From contig OZ038380.1 in assembly GCA_964036045.1 (NCBI GenBank), positions 62,542,591-62,606,590 of the forward strand: a stretch of 64,000 bases of DNA. The letters are read 5' to 3'. The translations under genes were made by a program, and so were the position numbers. The notes under the pieces were generated by a model, which was not told where the DNA came from, did not search any database, and saw only the letters and a program-made list of their open reading frames with translations. Shown here piece by piece: positions 1 through 10,699 of this stretch (the stretch's first letter is position 1; the number at the start of each line of letters is the position of its first letter). Origin of the DNA: Eutreptiella sp. 'Long Island Sound 2002'. Taxonomy: Eukaryota > Euglenozoa > Euglenophyceae > Eutreptiales > Eutreptiaceae.

Positions 1-358
1 GTGCCCACCTCTTCCACTTCCTCCTCAGACTCCTGCTTTCCCTCTGCCTTCTCAGGCACACAGCCGCAGTCCACAGGGCAACCCTCCGCAAAATTTTCAA
101 ACACTGCATTCCAGGGGATAGGGCTCAGCCCATCAGCGATGCGTAAATTGCTGCCTACGAGGGCACCAACGTATGCAATAGACTCTTGCTCCGTGGGCCA
201 ACCCAAAACCACACTGATGGGTACCGGCATGCACACTGCCAGACTGCAGGCCAGCTGTATAGAACTACTGATCACCATGAACCACAGCGTACTTGCTTCT
301 GAGGGTACTGCATCCACCAAGTGGTGCAAGACAAACCCAACAACCTCGGTACACAGCT
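1..358 (-). CDS. Element 1 gene, last visible exon (methyltransferase-like C-terminal part), runs off window
   Basis: The frame opens just after an AG acceptor (ACCAACCAG) near 359 and stays open to base 1, so the exon is incomplete at the window edge. It has no ATG of its own, as expected for an internal exon. The peptide contains a hydrophobic stretch (LWFMVISSSIQLAC), a segment reading WPTEQESIAYVGALVG, and an acidic tail rich in Glu. The WPTEQES..YVGALVG segment recalls the KP-x-x-L stretch that precedes motif I in some N6-adenine methyltransferases, but no complete motif is visible. It is separated from the preceding exon (616-1530) by an intron holding two copies of the element palindrome. 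Confidence 0.45.
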
Positions 359-462
359 GGTTGGTTCACCATTGGACCACGAGAAAAGGCAAAAATAGCG
401 AGGCACCTGTATAAGGGAACAGTGAGTCTGAGACCCCTATTGGTGCACCTGGATTGGCCGAT

Positions 463-541
463 GTTGTCTGGTTCCAGACGGTTTCCCACAATTTACCCTT
501 CTCAGGACGCATTATGCCTCATACGTGTCTGGTTCTAGACA
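463..541. repeat. Two element 1 palindromes in intron
   Basis: GTCTGGTTCCAGAC near 466 and GTCTGGTTCTAGAC near 523 lie between the exon ending at 616 and the exon starting near 358. Arms are TGTCTGG/CCAGACA with a two-base centre; the second copy has one arm change. Confidence 0.85.
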
Positions 542-615
542 AACTTTAGGATTCAACGGTGCACCCAACGTGACTGTGGTAGCAGGCAACAGGTAGCAAC
601 AGCAGACAGCGATAC

Positions 616-1530
616 CTTCTTGGGCAGCGGATCTTTGGAAACAATCCATAGCTCAGTGAATCCCATCGAGTACTGCTGTGTGACAAATCCCAGAATAAAG
701 CAGGCCAGGCAATTTGTTGTCAACCCCTCGTTGTCGTGCAACTTTCGGAGACCATCTAGCACTCCCAAGACGTCACAAGCGGTGCCAACAATGAGAACAA
801 GCGTCCCAGACACCAAATTGCGGCTAACAACGGAATGGATGCCTTCCATATGTCCCTTTGGAACTTCAACAATGATCAGGCAATACGGCATGTTGGCCAC
901 CGTAGAGTGCAGCGGCGTACCAGATGCCATCCCAGTGATATGCATGACCCCATCCAGGGACTTGCTGTCAGTCACCCCCACCTCTGGGGCCTCAGACCCA
1001 ATGTTCACGGTGATGAAGTTGACATCAGCAGCGATCTTGACCTCAGGGTTCACCAAGGGACGTTTCAGGGCATCACGGAGGGGAGCATATGCAGGGTCAC
1101 TCCAGATTGCAGCAGTGACGACATACTTCCAGGGGGGCCAGCAATTCTTCTCAGACCACTTCCAATTGTACGTCTTGAAAGTGACATGGGTCTCCGACAA
1201 GAGACTCTGTTCAAAACGGGCCCGTTCTGCAAGCGTTTTGCGACTGGGGTCAACCAAGTCGTTGTCCGGGTGGCAGAGATGATGTTCCCACAGACGGGCA
1301 GCCTTCAGTTGCTTTGCCTTTTTTGTAATCATTGGCAGTGACACATTGCTGGAGCCCATGTACTGCGTAACCTCCTCGAGGTCTGGTGGGATGAGGCCTT
1401 CGATACATTTCCAAAAGTGCAACTTTACTGGCAGTCCACGCTTTTCCGATCCATCGACATCAAGCACAGCCTTATCCCCCATCACTTGCACCCGGGCGGC
1501 ACTCGGAAACCACGCTTTTCTTACAGTGTC
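616..1530 (-). CDS. Element 1 gene, large exon with methyltransferase-like segment
   Basis: This exon of about 305 codons begins after a strong acceptor (GTCTGCTCTGCAG, minus strand, at 1531) and ends at AAGAAG|GTATCG near 615. The open frame extends further 5' into the intron, but that stretch encodes palindrome copies and is unlikely to be protein. Visible segments are VQVMGDKAVLDVDG, a Trp/Lys-rich middle (FKTYNWKWSEKNCWPPWKY), and NMPYCLIIVEVPKG followed about 25 residues later by GTLVLIVG. The last pair recalls motif IV (D/N-P-P-Y/W) and the following strand of a class I methyltransferase, but the catalytic tetrapeptide is not canonical (VEVPKG). With the ParB-like exon upstream, I infer a ParB-methyltransferase-like fusion. 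The exon is well supported; the function is not. Confidence 0.55.
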
Positions 1531-1599
1531 CTGCAGAGCAGACAGGGGTGTTAGCAGACATAACAGGAGGAATTCTGCTTTGACGGGCCGCATCAGCGA

Positions 1600-1925
1600 A
1601 ATGTTGTCTGGTTCGAGACATGGAGGTCCACGCACACGCTTTGACAGTGATAAAAAAGTTGTGTCTGGTACCAGACGAAAACAGGAGGCTTTCTGCTGTG
1701 ACAGGCCGCATCAGTGAAATGTTGTCTGGTTCCAGACATGGAGGTCGAGGTACAGGCTTTGACAGGGATAAAAAAAAAGTTGTGTCTGGGTCCAGACACA
1801 AACAGGAGGAGTTATGCTTTGACAGGCTGCATGAGTGAGTTGTTGTCTGGTTCCAGACATGGAGGTCCTAGCACAGGCTTTGACAGAGATAAAAGTACAT
1901 CAGGTGTCTGGTTCCAGACAACTGT
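1600..1925. repeat. Cluster of six element 1 palindromes in intron
   Basis: Six copies of the TGTCTGG-NN-CCAGACA word occur at roughly 60-bp spacing (near 1606, 1662, 1726, 1786, 1846 and 1903). They are embedded in a looser repeat containing 'tttgacagg' and 'gataaaa'. The whole cluster lies in the intron between exons ending near 1930 and starting at 1530. Centres vary (TT, TC, TA, GT) while the arms are conserved. Confidence 0.85.
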
Positions 1926-1929
1926 GACA

Positions 1930-2175
1930 GCCTTCGTTGTTGCATGGGACAACTGTCCTGGCCAGGGACGCATGTGCACATAGTTCCTGGACTGCCACCC
2001 TGTGCAACACCAGGCATACCAGTGTCCCCTCCTTCAGTGTATAGCCACCCTTCACGTACAGCACTCCCCGGTGTTCTCGTATGGATTTCTCCTCCAGTTC
2101 ATCGCGGTCCAGCTCAACACGCAGGAGTTCCATCTGTGTAGACGGCTTCGGCAGGGTCGTGGCAGACTGCACAGC
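1930..2175 (-). CDS. Element 1 gene, internal exon
   Basis: The exon starts after a CATCACAG acceptor at 2176 and is open for about 80 codons (QMELLRVELDRDELEEK ... GVLYVKGGYTLKEGTLVC). The preceding exon ends in phase 0, so the frame joins cleanly. The charged N-terminal half looks like a helix; a short beta-rich stretch follows. The 3' boundary is uncertain because a palindrome copy follows at 1900-1920. I recognise no family for this part. Confidence 0.45.
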
Positions 2176-2334
2176 CTGTGATGCGACGGATGGTCACAGC
2201 AGCTACCCGCCCCCCCCCCGACGAAGCGGCCGGTCACACAGGAGAACGGGCAGGTCGAGATGGACGTCACAGGCGCAGGATATTTCACTAGTGTGGGCAT
2301 GCAGTGTCGCACTGCACTGTCACAGTCGATATAC

Positions 2335-2852
2335 CTGTGACATGCCAGCCATTGACTCCCGTATGTGCAGAGTGAAATCCGTACGAACCACTTGAGCAAG
2401 AAATTGCACTGACCATGTTGGCGGTTCGAGATGGGCATTCATGTACTCCCGTGAGCTTCGTCGACAGGCCTCGGCGATATGCTGCCCCGATAAGATCCAG
2501 TACTGCCCAACTGCGTCACACCACACTATGATTTGGATTTTTGCTGCACCTGGTGGAGTCCTGCGTAGTTCTGTCATCTTGTCCTGGACAAGATCTTCAT
2601 CCACCACTCTGATTTGGCCATGCCCCCTTTTTTTGTCCCATTGCAGTCTGCTGAGGGGCAGCAGGACCTCCTGGTCCTCAGTATGGTCACCAAGTTTCAC
2701 TTGAGCATCTTTCCCCTTTGCTGTGTCACCACGTTTCCGCTTGTGCTTGGAGGGGGCATCATCCACGGCACTGAGTTGGGATGCCAGATCAATTGAGGGG
2801 TCTGCAGAGGGTTCAATGCTACCTTGTGTAAGATCAAACATGTTGGAACCAC
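2335..2852 (-). CDS. Element 1 gene, first visible exon with ParB-like domain
   Basis: An open frame of about 170 codons lies between an acceptor (TTTGCGCCCAG, at 2853) and a donor (ACAG|GTATAT, at 2334). The first in-frame ATG inside the exon is at 2841. After an acidic, Ser-rich start and a basic cluster (KHKRKRG), residues about 88-165 read GQIRVVDEDLV ... IQIIVWCDAVGQYWILSGQHIAEACRR. This is the layout of the ParB/Srx nucleotide-binding fold: a beta strand with 'V-x-x-L', then 'Y-x-I/L-x-x-G-x-H/R-x-x-x-A'. In bacteria and phages this domain is often fused to DNA methyltransferases, which fits the downstream exons. The domain call is by motif only. Confidence 0.5.
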
Positions 2853-2994
2853 CTGGGCGCAAAACACAAAATGACACAAGGGCGGGCCTTTTAGCAATGT
2901 GATTCTAACTCCAGGCTTTCCAGGCTTCCCGACGTGAGCATGCCGTTTTCACACTCAGACCACATCATGCGCAATACACAGGGGTGTAAAAAAA

Positions 2995-3612
2995 CACAGT
3001 CTGTCTGGTTACAGCCACAACAATTTGCTTTTGAAGTGTGCAACCGGTGTGAAACAATTTAATGTCTGGTTCCAGACAAGCATGTACTGTACTGGCAATT
3101 GACAGGGCATAAACAGTCAGTGTTTGTTTCTAGACACATTTGCAGCCCAATTCCGAGTTAGCTACCTACCCAATGTGATGCTAGCCTTTCCCAAAACAGA
3201 GCAGATGACGTTGCAGGCAATGAATGGCACAAAAAACAGTCTGTCTGGTTCCAAACACAACAGCTTGACTTCCGCAGATGACATGGGTGAAAAATCATCA
3301 ATTGTCTGGTACCAGACGGCTACGGTACTTCTGTGGGCACTAGAGGGGGTACAAACAGTTGGGGTCTGTTCCAGACACACATGCTTGCAGTGTTTATTGT
3401 GCTGGCTTCCTAAACCGGGTATTCGGTTGGTCAGGGTCACATGCTGTGGTTTTGCGGTGAAATAGGGATGTACAGCAATGCAAGAGTGCACGTAGGCGCG
3501 CATCTCATCAGTTCAGCACTACGTTGGTTGACATTAGTGGCCCCTGCGGGAGTACCCCGATGCTGCTGTGGTAACCAACTCTAGCCCTGTGTCTGGTTCC
3601 AGACACACACCT
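2995..3612. repeat. Seven element 1 palindromes between the two element genes
   Basis: Full or slightly mutated TGTCTGG-NN-CCAGACA copies occur near 2999, 3062, 3121, 3241, 3303, 3364 and 3590, again spaced about 60 bp apart. The region between the genes (about 2.86-3.64 kb) holds no other recognisable feature. Confidence 0.85.
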
Positions 3613-3642
3613 TTGACGTGCCCTGGCCACTTCGGCGGGGTG

Positions 3643-5246
3643 TCAGCAGTCCATTGAGTCATCCTCCACACTCACAACCTCATACTCCTCCATTTCTTGC
3701 AGTAGGACAACAGGTGGTGGTTCATCATCTTGTGCGTCCACGCCCACTATCAAATCCCCCACGGACCGGTGTGAACTTGAATCCGAGACAATTGCAGCTT
3801 CCGGGGCCTCATCGTCATCGTCTGCTACCGCAATTGCTGCGTCCCGCACCCGCTGTGCCTGTGCATCTCGGCCTGCATGCTCGCGGGGGTCTCTGCCTGG
3901 AACAATAGTTTGCAACAACCGTGAGACCTCATCGGTGGGCGAACGCGCTGCACGTGTCAATGTGGAGAGTGATCTAGTCAACGGTCTCTGGTACAGGGCC
4001 ACACCGCCGTTGTCCAGTGGTTGCCGTGGGAATTTCAGTTCCTCAGGGACAGCGGTGAATGCTGCCTTCTTTCCACTGTTCCATTCAACATGGACCATGC
4101 GGTTCGTTGTAATGGCCAACAGGAACCTGCGTAGCCGTGACGACATGCTCCCAACCAGTCCACTGCGGATCTGCCCCGGCGTCTTCTTTTCCCCGCGCTT
4201 TGGTGGTGCCATGCTCAAAAATAGGTCCAATGTCTGGTCAAAAGTCTTCATCTGGGGGTATGCGCGGCACCTAGATCCGAGACGACTCAACATGGCCTCC
4301 AGGGGCTCCTCAGCATAACAAGAGCCCGGGACGGCGTCATTCCAGGGTAACCACAACAGAAGGGCAAAACAAAGGGTGCGTACGTAGGGGAGCTTACAGT
4401 CAGTGTCCATTGTCAAGGCTACAATAAATACCAAACTCAACCCCAATACTTTGCGGGCCGTACGGCCTGTCCCTGCTGGTCGACCGTCCCAGTTGCAGTC
4501 ACGAACCAAGTTTCCAAGGAGGAACGCAGCCGGAATGTAGAAAGGCAGGAGGTTCTTCAGTCTAGTCAACCATACGAGCGGTAGCTTGCGGGATGCCTCT
4601 GGAAACTGCATAATTGAAGTCTCCTTGTGTACAATGCGGTCCTCAACGTTGGGTGTGGCTAACAGTAGGGCACAAAATTGCTTCTCAATGTGCAACAGCT
4701 TCGGGTGGCACATGATCTCTTCATCTACCGCGGGCATTTGCTGCCCAAGGTAGCCCAATATGGGGAAGAACTTACGGTGGATCATGGTACACACATACTT
4801 ATAAGGGTGCCAACAGCCATACATCATTGGGAGAGTGGCATAGTGCTCAGACAACTTAAAGGGGTTGTATGTGCGACTATAGATGAACTTGGCGAGTCTG
4901 TGGAATATATTTTCATCCATCAGAAGGGGCATGACGTGGCGTGTGTGAACCTGAATGGCTAGGCATTGTTCCGTGATGTGGAGCAAGTCCTCACTGGAGC
5001 TGGATACCAGGTCGGCTAGCGTCAGGGGGTACCATTGGAGTGAACGATTGCTATCCCGGTGCACATCTAGTGGAACTCGTACGTATTGGGCCTCTGGTGG
5101 ATTTCGCCTCAAAGCGTCCACCGTTCGTGGGAACTCCCGGAAACTGGCTGCTATGGTCTGTGCTGTTTGCGGGATGTGTTGGAGAAGATCGTCAAGTGTA
5201 GGGAAACCCGGGTACATAGGAATCGCAGCTGAATGCCACACTGACG
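3643..5246 (-). CDS. Element 1 uncharacterised protein, main exon (MYGxWHPYKY / CNWDGR family)
   Basis: A long frame of 532 codons, ending in TGA at 3643. Its most 5' start in frame is a GTG; I prefer an exon beginning at an AG acceptor near 5246. Notable segments, counted from the GTG, are VRVPLDVHRDSN (about 54-65), MYGCWHPYKY (130-139), CNWDGR (239-244), a hydrophobic stretch (VLGLSLVFIVALTM), and an acidic C-terminal tail (DDDDEAPEAA, EMEEYEVVSVEDD). A second copy at 35.0-36.35 kb aligns along most of the length, so this is a real protein family under past selection. No DDE triad, nuclease or helicase motif is evident, and I do not recognise the family. It could be the element's transposase or a structural component. 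No premature stop or frameshift is visible in this copy. Confidence 0.7.
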
Positions 5247-5331
5247 TGGCCGTGAGGTTCAGACAGCAATCAGGTCGTACCGGGTCACTGCAGTACCGTC
5301 TGCGATACCAGTTGTCAAACTACACCACCAC

Positions 5332-5781
5332 CTGCTTCCCTACCATTGATCTCCAAATGGCGTTTGTTCTGGCATGTGCCTGCTGCCGCAAAGGCGGTAA
5401 CCGGCCCGCGGCAAGACCTGCATGTGACAATTGTCTCCGCATCCCCCTGGATGCACTTATCATTGAGGCAACAGCCTTTTCCTCTAGCAGAGCCATCTTC
5501 CGACACAGTTGCATCATCGTGTACACCTGGCGTGCAAAGACTCCATACCACCTTGGCCACGGTGTTTGCCCATGAGCTTTGATCAACGTTGCCATACTGC
5601 GTCTGGTTCGCCAGTTGACCCTCATCTGTGCGCAGAACTCCACAAGCAGGGCTGCACCTGGTTCCTCATCGCGTAAAGCGGCATCCATAAGCTCCAGCGG
5701 TGTACCATATTTCGCTCCACGTAAGAAGTCACGCAGGAGACCAAAGGGATCTGTCGCAGCACTGGTCACCTGGCTCATCAA
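5332..5781 (-). CDS. Element 1 uncharacterised protein, likely first exon
   Basis: Starts at ATG 5781 and is open to a stop at 5320, but a donor (AAGCAG|GTGGTG) at 5331 allows splicing over a short intron of roughly 85 bases to the main exon. The peptide begins MMSQVTSAATDPFGLLRDFL and includes VEFCAQMRVNWRTRRSMATLIKAHG, with regular helical periodicity. Palindrome copies resume immediately upstream (5793 onward), which suits a promoter or 5' flank. No family recognised. Confidence 0.55.
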
Positions 5782-5792
5782 CAGTGGAACAG

Positions 5793-6118
5793 AACCAGAC
5801 TAAACGGAACAGTGAACAACAATGAAATAGACCTGCTCAGTGACCAGACAATTGGTGGAGAGTGTCTGAAACCATACACTGTTCACTCAAATCAGGATCT
5901 TAATCACGGAATTTCAGCAAAATGTCTGGAACCAGACACATTCTCCATGTTATGGGGGTGTACATAGGACGTATGACACTCGGGACAGACACCTGGTGAC
6001 CACCCCCCGGAAAGGTTGAAAATTGTTTAGTTTGTCTGGAACCAGACACTGCGACCTCAAAAACTTGTTGTGACAGGGGTGGAATTTCAAAGAGTGTCTG
6101 GTTCTAGACACTTTTCGA
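5793..6118. repeat. Element 1 palindromes upstream of the CNWDGR gene
   Basis: Copies and half-copies of the element word (AACCAGAC, GTCTGGAACCAGAC near 5922 and 6036, GTCTGGTTCTAGAC near 6098) flank the 5' side of the gene. The centre here is often AA, the complement of the TT seen on the other side, so several copies are in the opposite orientation. Confidence 0.8.
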
Positions 6119-6129
6119 AATTCCAAGAG

Positions 6130-6920
6130 AAAGGTACATAGGTGGACAAAGATAACACGGCACAAGGCAAAACTTGTTCACTGAAGTGTAAAAATTGACC
6201 ATGCGCAGTCACCTGGGTTTGTGTGCGTGGATATGAGAACCAAAAAGGCAGGCTCTCAGGCAATCAAATTCGTGTACGCGTCTGAATGACAAAAAAACAG
6301 GCTATGAAATTTCCCACCGGCCAAAAAGGCCCTTTTTGGGTGTTTTGGGCTGATTTACCGGGGTGGGCAACTTGGGCCGTCTAAGAAGGTGGGGGATGGA
6401 CGCGGCCATCAAGGGAGGCTAAGGGTGTAGCCGCAGCGATGTCCACCCTCGGATGGGGGCTAGTGTGGGCCCTGCGGATGCTGTATGCCCAAATAGCCGC
6501 ATGTTGGTATGCCGGCCGTGGTGTGTGGAGCTAGCCCACGGTGTTAGCCCGCCAAGTACCACTGAAGGTCGGCTTTTGGCTGGGGGGTCACGGGGGCCTA
6601 GTCCGTTGCTCGGTTGCACGGCCTACCACACAAAGGCTCTAGGACACATCCCCAGCGCCCACATACAGTTGCGGCCAATACAGCGCGCTACCCCGTCCAC
6701 CAAAGGACGGCCCATTCTAGTCCTAGTGTGCATGCTGCTACAGAGGAAGGAGAGGGAGAGGGAGGAGGTGTACGGGGTGGTAAAGGTATTAGTTTGTGTG
6801 GTGTGTGTGTGTGTGTGTCCGCCCACTTCTAGTACCTTGACGTCTTGACCGTGCATGGCTTCTCAGCACGAAGCATGGGAGTGGTAATGGGCCGCTTTGT
6901 GCCCGAGGCGTTCACACCTT
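6130..6920. other. No gene seen
   Basis: Short frames on both strands lack splice context or protein-like composition. A (GT)n tract of about 20 bp sits near 6800-6820 and a purine-rich run at 6745-6770. Confidence 0.5.
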
Positions 6921-6939
6921 TCTTTTTTGGGGCCGAGCT

Positions 6940-7122
6940 TCCACCCCGGAAGAAGAGGTAGAAGAGGGGGAAGATGACGAAGTAGAGGAGGTATCCGAAG
7001 ATGCTCAATTGTTGTTACCACGGGACGAATCACAATCTAATGCAAACCTGGATTCTGGAGAGCTTGCATCCTCCCGTGGTTACCATTCTCAATCCGAGCA
7101 GCCAAGGGAGGCTTCAATGTAA
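6940..7122 (+). CDS. Possible acidic C-terminal exon
   Basis: An open plus-strand frame without ATG encodes a Glu/Asp-rich stretch (EEEVEEGEDDEVEEVSED) followed by a Ser/Gln-rich end, stopping at TAA near 7120. A pyrimidine-rich stretch (cacctttcttttttgg) lies just upstream and could precede an acceptor. It overlaps the end of a minus-strand frame (7089-7439); at most one of the two is likely real. No family recognised. Confidence 0.25.
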   Translation, partial: STPEEEVEEGEDDEVEEVSEDAQLLLPRDESQSNANLDSGELASSRGYHSQSEQPREASM

Positions 7123-7439
7123 GATGCATCCTCGCTGTCAACCGCCTTTGCCACCTTCAAGGTGATCTCGGGCTTCAACAAGACGGGAATATTTCTGGGT
7201 CGCCACCTTTTGTTCTCATCATCCCGACTAACAGCAACCCATTCTTTGAAATCAATGGTGTTAGGTGGCATGGTGGCATGGCAACGTACTAAGTGAGTGT
7301 TGATGTTCAAAACCCAAGGGGTGTCGCTACATCCAAGAATAGGACGTTCACGGGGCATGCTTTCTTGCTTGCGCATGGCCGCTGCTAGCTTCAATGTGAC
7401 TACCCACACGGGCACCTGCACCTGATTTTTTTTGCGCAC
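7089..7439 (-). CDS. Hypothetical protein fragment
   Basis: A frame of 116 codons with protein-like composition (DFKEWVAVSRDDENKRWRPRN, PEITLKVAKAVDSEDASYIE). No recognised domain, no paired neighbour. Probably an exon or element remnant. Confidence 0.3.
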   Translation of the reverse strand: MRKKNQVQVPVWVVTLKLAAAMRKQESMPRERPILGCSDTPWVLNINTHLVRCHATMPPNTIDFKEWVAVSRDDENKRWRPRNIPVLLKPEITLKVAKAVDSEDASYIEASLGCSD

Positions 7440-7492
7440 AATGCTCGTCGTGTCCGTGGCTATACTGCGGCCACAAAAACCACAAGTGCGCG

Positions 7493-7670
7493 AGTCCGTA
7501 TCCCCAACTCAAGGGGCCACGTCAAAGCGCTGGAGTCTGTATCCCCAACTCAAGGGGCCATGCCAAAGCACGGGAGTCCGTATCCCCGACTCAAGGAGCC
7601 AAGCCAAAGGTGTGGGAGTCCGTATCCGCAACTCAAGGGACCACGCCAAACCGTGGGAGTGTGGAAGTGT
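7493..7670 (+). repeat. 41-42 bp tandem repeat, about four units
   Basis: The phrase GTATCCCCAACTCAAGGGGC recurs at about 7498, 7539, 7580 and 7622 with a few substitutions, each followed by 'ac/tgccaaagc..gggagt'. The units contain a short GGGGC/CTTGAG inverted pair. The frames across it are repeat-encoded and not convincing as protein. Confidence 0.85.
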
Positions 7671-7699
7671 GAAAGTCCTTACCCCCCACAGTCAAGGGA

Positions 7700-9700
7700 G
7701 CATGAAAAGAAAAAAAAAGAAAGAAAAAACAAAGAAAGAACGCACTGTGTGGGCATCAGTGTTCACCCCTCAAAGCACAAGCACCTGAGGGGCCCAAAAG
7801 GGGGCGGAATTGCTATGTAACCCATACGTTCTCGCGGGTCCCCACCAAAAGGGGAAAAACTCAAAACTAGCTACATTGGGGGCCAAGGAAAACTGTGGAT
7901 GTGTAGCCCAAAAGAATGTCACCAGAAATTTTTGTCACAAATGGTGTGCTTTCGCTGAAAAACACCCTTAAAACCCCTGAGCAGACCATTTTGCTTAAAA
8001 AAAGGGGGGGGGGGGGTCAAAACACCCTCATGCTATCGGTTTTCTGAGATACACCCACCCCCCCCTGGGCCATTCCACCCGGGGCGGACTCCTTCCGCTC
8101 TGGCAGGGGGAGTCCGGTCCTCTCTCCCTCGCCACAACTGTAGGCAATGGAATTGCCATGTTGACTTGTTCAAGTGTAGGAAGAGGGAGGGCTATTCGGG
8201 GTCGTCCCGTGGTCCTAGCGTTTGGACAAGGCAGTGGTATTGGTGCATCGTTGTGCAAAGGCATTTCATGGCATGCGAGGCAATACACTGACCCCTGTAT
8301 CATGCGGAAAACTGAATTGTCAGTGGCCGTCCGAGGGAATGACAGAGGCGATCACTGTGGAAGGGGCAGGGGCAGGGGCAGGGGCAGGGGGATACTGTGG
8401 CAGTACTGGGTTGAAAGCATGTATTCGAGGCACAGCAACCCCTCAATGCGCAGACCACTGACTGCAGGATGCAAGCAAAATCGGACCTGCAGAGGCAACT
8501 CCTTATCCGTTCTGTTCCCATGGCTGCCGATACCCGAGCTGCGGCGGAACTGGTCTTCAGCATCCACCCACATCGCCATCATGTGCCATATGTTGCGATC
8601 TCGCCACCGCAAATGATTCCTGTCAAATAGCGAGGCTGGCGCATAGAGGGGACACACTCTGGCGCGGTCTTCACTTCGGTGTTGGAGCGAAGCGGTTCTA
8701 TGTTTGGACGACGTCCCGGGCTTTTTGCCATGAGCTCTGTCGTCGCAAACTGAGTATGAATGCAAACGCTTGCCCAAAACGGTCCAAAAAAAGATATGGA
8801 AAGGTAGAAAACATCCTTAGCAGACAACATGCAAATGAACATGTTCACACCGTAACCACCTTCAACGTGCATGCAATGTTGGCAACCGATGTGGAGAGAC
8901 AAACAGATTTGCTGAAAAAACCTGTGGATTTTCAATCAGAGAAGCAAAGAGCATGCACAAAGCTGCAACCCCAGAACTATTCACGTTTCAAGTGGAGCAA
9001 ACATTGATGGCAACATCCCTGGATATTGGGTTGATGGCACCCCGCCAGATAGGCTACAGGAAAGCACATGGCAGCTGATATCACAGCCCATGGGAGAGGT
9101 CATACTCCACTAAAGGATCGGGATGAAGGACAATACATTGCAGAGGTTGGCATGCCTGAGCACTCTGCAGAGCCGGTGACCCATGCGAACGCGGTATACC
9201 AATCTTAAAAGACCTGCATAGGCCAAGTAGCTCCTCATCAGCACCGATCTGCAAAAGCAAAATAGAATGGCAAACACAAGCATGAGCATACATGTAGACA
9301 CTTTGCATACTTTGTAGACACTGTGCAAATACACGTTTATCTGGGTATAGTCTTTAGACACTGGTAGACATTGTGCACCACAAGTAGACGCAGCCTGCGA
9401 GTTAGACACTGTCGGCATGTTGTAGAGGCCAAGAGACAGTATCTGGTTGTACCCTTTGTGAATGGGCGATAACATTCCTTTTAAATGGGCGTTGAACCTA
9501 GTGTGAATGTGGCCATGTCTTGTCATAAAGTTCCCCTTTCCGCCCCTCTTACAAGGTAGCTATGTGCCCAAAAAATCTAGGAAAATATTTCCCAGGGTAC
9601 CACAAATAAGGATGACTGATCCTTGGTGCACTATAGCCTCATTGTCCCCATTTTTCTTCCATTCACATGGGTCCAAACCTGCATCCTCCATGTTAACTTA
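7700..9700. other. No confident gene; simple repeats
   Basis: Contains a poly-G run of 13 near 8004-8016, a (GGGGCA)n tract near 8363-8392, and clustered 'tagacactgtg' phrases at 9296-9415. Overlapping frames at 8352-8935 on the minus strand (one includes WHMMAMWVDAEDQFRR) look weakly protein-like but have no recognisable domain. Confidence 0.45.
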
Positions 9701-9707
9701 TGAACGC

Positions 9708-9781
9708 GAACTTAATGTGAATTGTGTGCGAATTTCGTGCAAAATTCGCACGAAATTCGCACGAAATTCACATTAGGTTCG
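9708..9781. repeat. Imperfect hairpin with internal repeats
   Basis: The stretch runs from GAACTTAATGTGAATT to AATTCACATTAGGTTC, with arms that pair apart from a few mismatches. The centre is a run of 'attcgcacgaa' repeats that are themselves inverted. It resembles a small foldback element. Confidence 0.75.
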
Positions 9782-10699
9782 GTGGCATGAAGGGGGGGGT
9801 CAAGCAAGGGGCTTGTGCGGAGAGGAGGGGTTGCAGTGATGAAGGGGTGGGGGAGGGCCAAGCCTCAGTACCAGGCTTGGGATGCGGTGGTGTAAAGCGT
9901 GGGGGTGATGAGGTCATGAAGGGGGTGCTCTGGGGCAACCCTTGGGTGGGTGGGGGTGATGGCAAGATCATCCCACCGGTTGAGCTGTGAGATTTGCCAT
10001 CGAAAGGCAAGGGTGGAGTGGTCCTCCTTTTTAGGAACGTCAAATTCCTGAAGGACGACCATGCCACATCCCAGGGGGAGGGTGACAAGGTTGTTTTTTT
10101 TTTGAGTTTCTAAAGCTCAAGGTGTCATTGAGTATACTCTGGAGAACCACGGAAAGCTGAAGGTCCACTTATGTACAGCACAGGCGCACTCAGAAACTGA
10201 GTTGACGAGAGGTCCATGCATCATGCTGGCATAACATGTGTGATTCCTTCATGCAGTAGTGCACACGCTCTGCCACCCCCGGAAGGCATTCATTCATAGT
10301 GAGTGATGTGTGTATTGTGCCGGGAACATGCGACTCTAAGTGCATATATAGTGCAGCTAGGTCCCATGTACAGGCAAAACCCAACACAGGACAAGTGCGT
10401 GCAGGACACATGGGGGCAACATCTGTGGGCCAGTCCAAATGATTAAGCTCTGTGATGTGTGGACTGTATCATGATCATGCATGTAAAGTTCCATTGCAGC
10501 TCAACACAGCGGTGTAAGGGTAAAGCCCACCATAGGATAAGAGCATGTAGGACGCGCAGGGGACATCATGTGTGGGTATTGTGTGCATGTGGATAAGTCC
10601 CGTGGCTTTGTCATACCATGGCGCGGCGGCATGGCGGCAAATTGCGGGTGTAGCGTGAGTGCACGTGTGTCGCGCCACATGTGTGTGTCATTCGGGTGT

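Larger units (their letters stand above)
1..6130 (-). mobile_element. Element 1: large palindrome-studded DNA element, left end outside window
   Basis: Two multi-exon minus-strand genes are embedded in about 20 copies of a palindrome of form TGTCTGG-NN-CCAGACA, spread from about 463 to 6118 and absent from the inferred exons. One of the two genes has a decayed paralogue at 35.0-36.35 kb, which shows that part of the unit is dispersed. No terminal inverted repeat was found on the right, and the left end lies before base 1, so the right boundary at about 6130 is only where the last palindrome stops. Calling it a mobile element is inference from the dispersed paralogue and the repeat architecture. 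A host gene cluster invaded by palindromic mini-elements is the alternative. Confidence 0.5.

Noticed and set aside
1600-1925. Evenly spaced palindromic repeats resembling a CRISPR array
   Set aside because: The repeat unit is a 16-bp palindrome with degenerate centre, the spacing sequences are themselves related, there are no cas genes, and the DNA is eukaryotic with introns.
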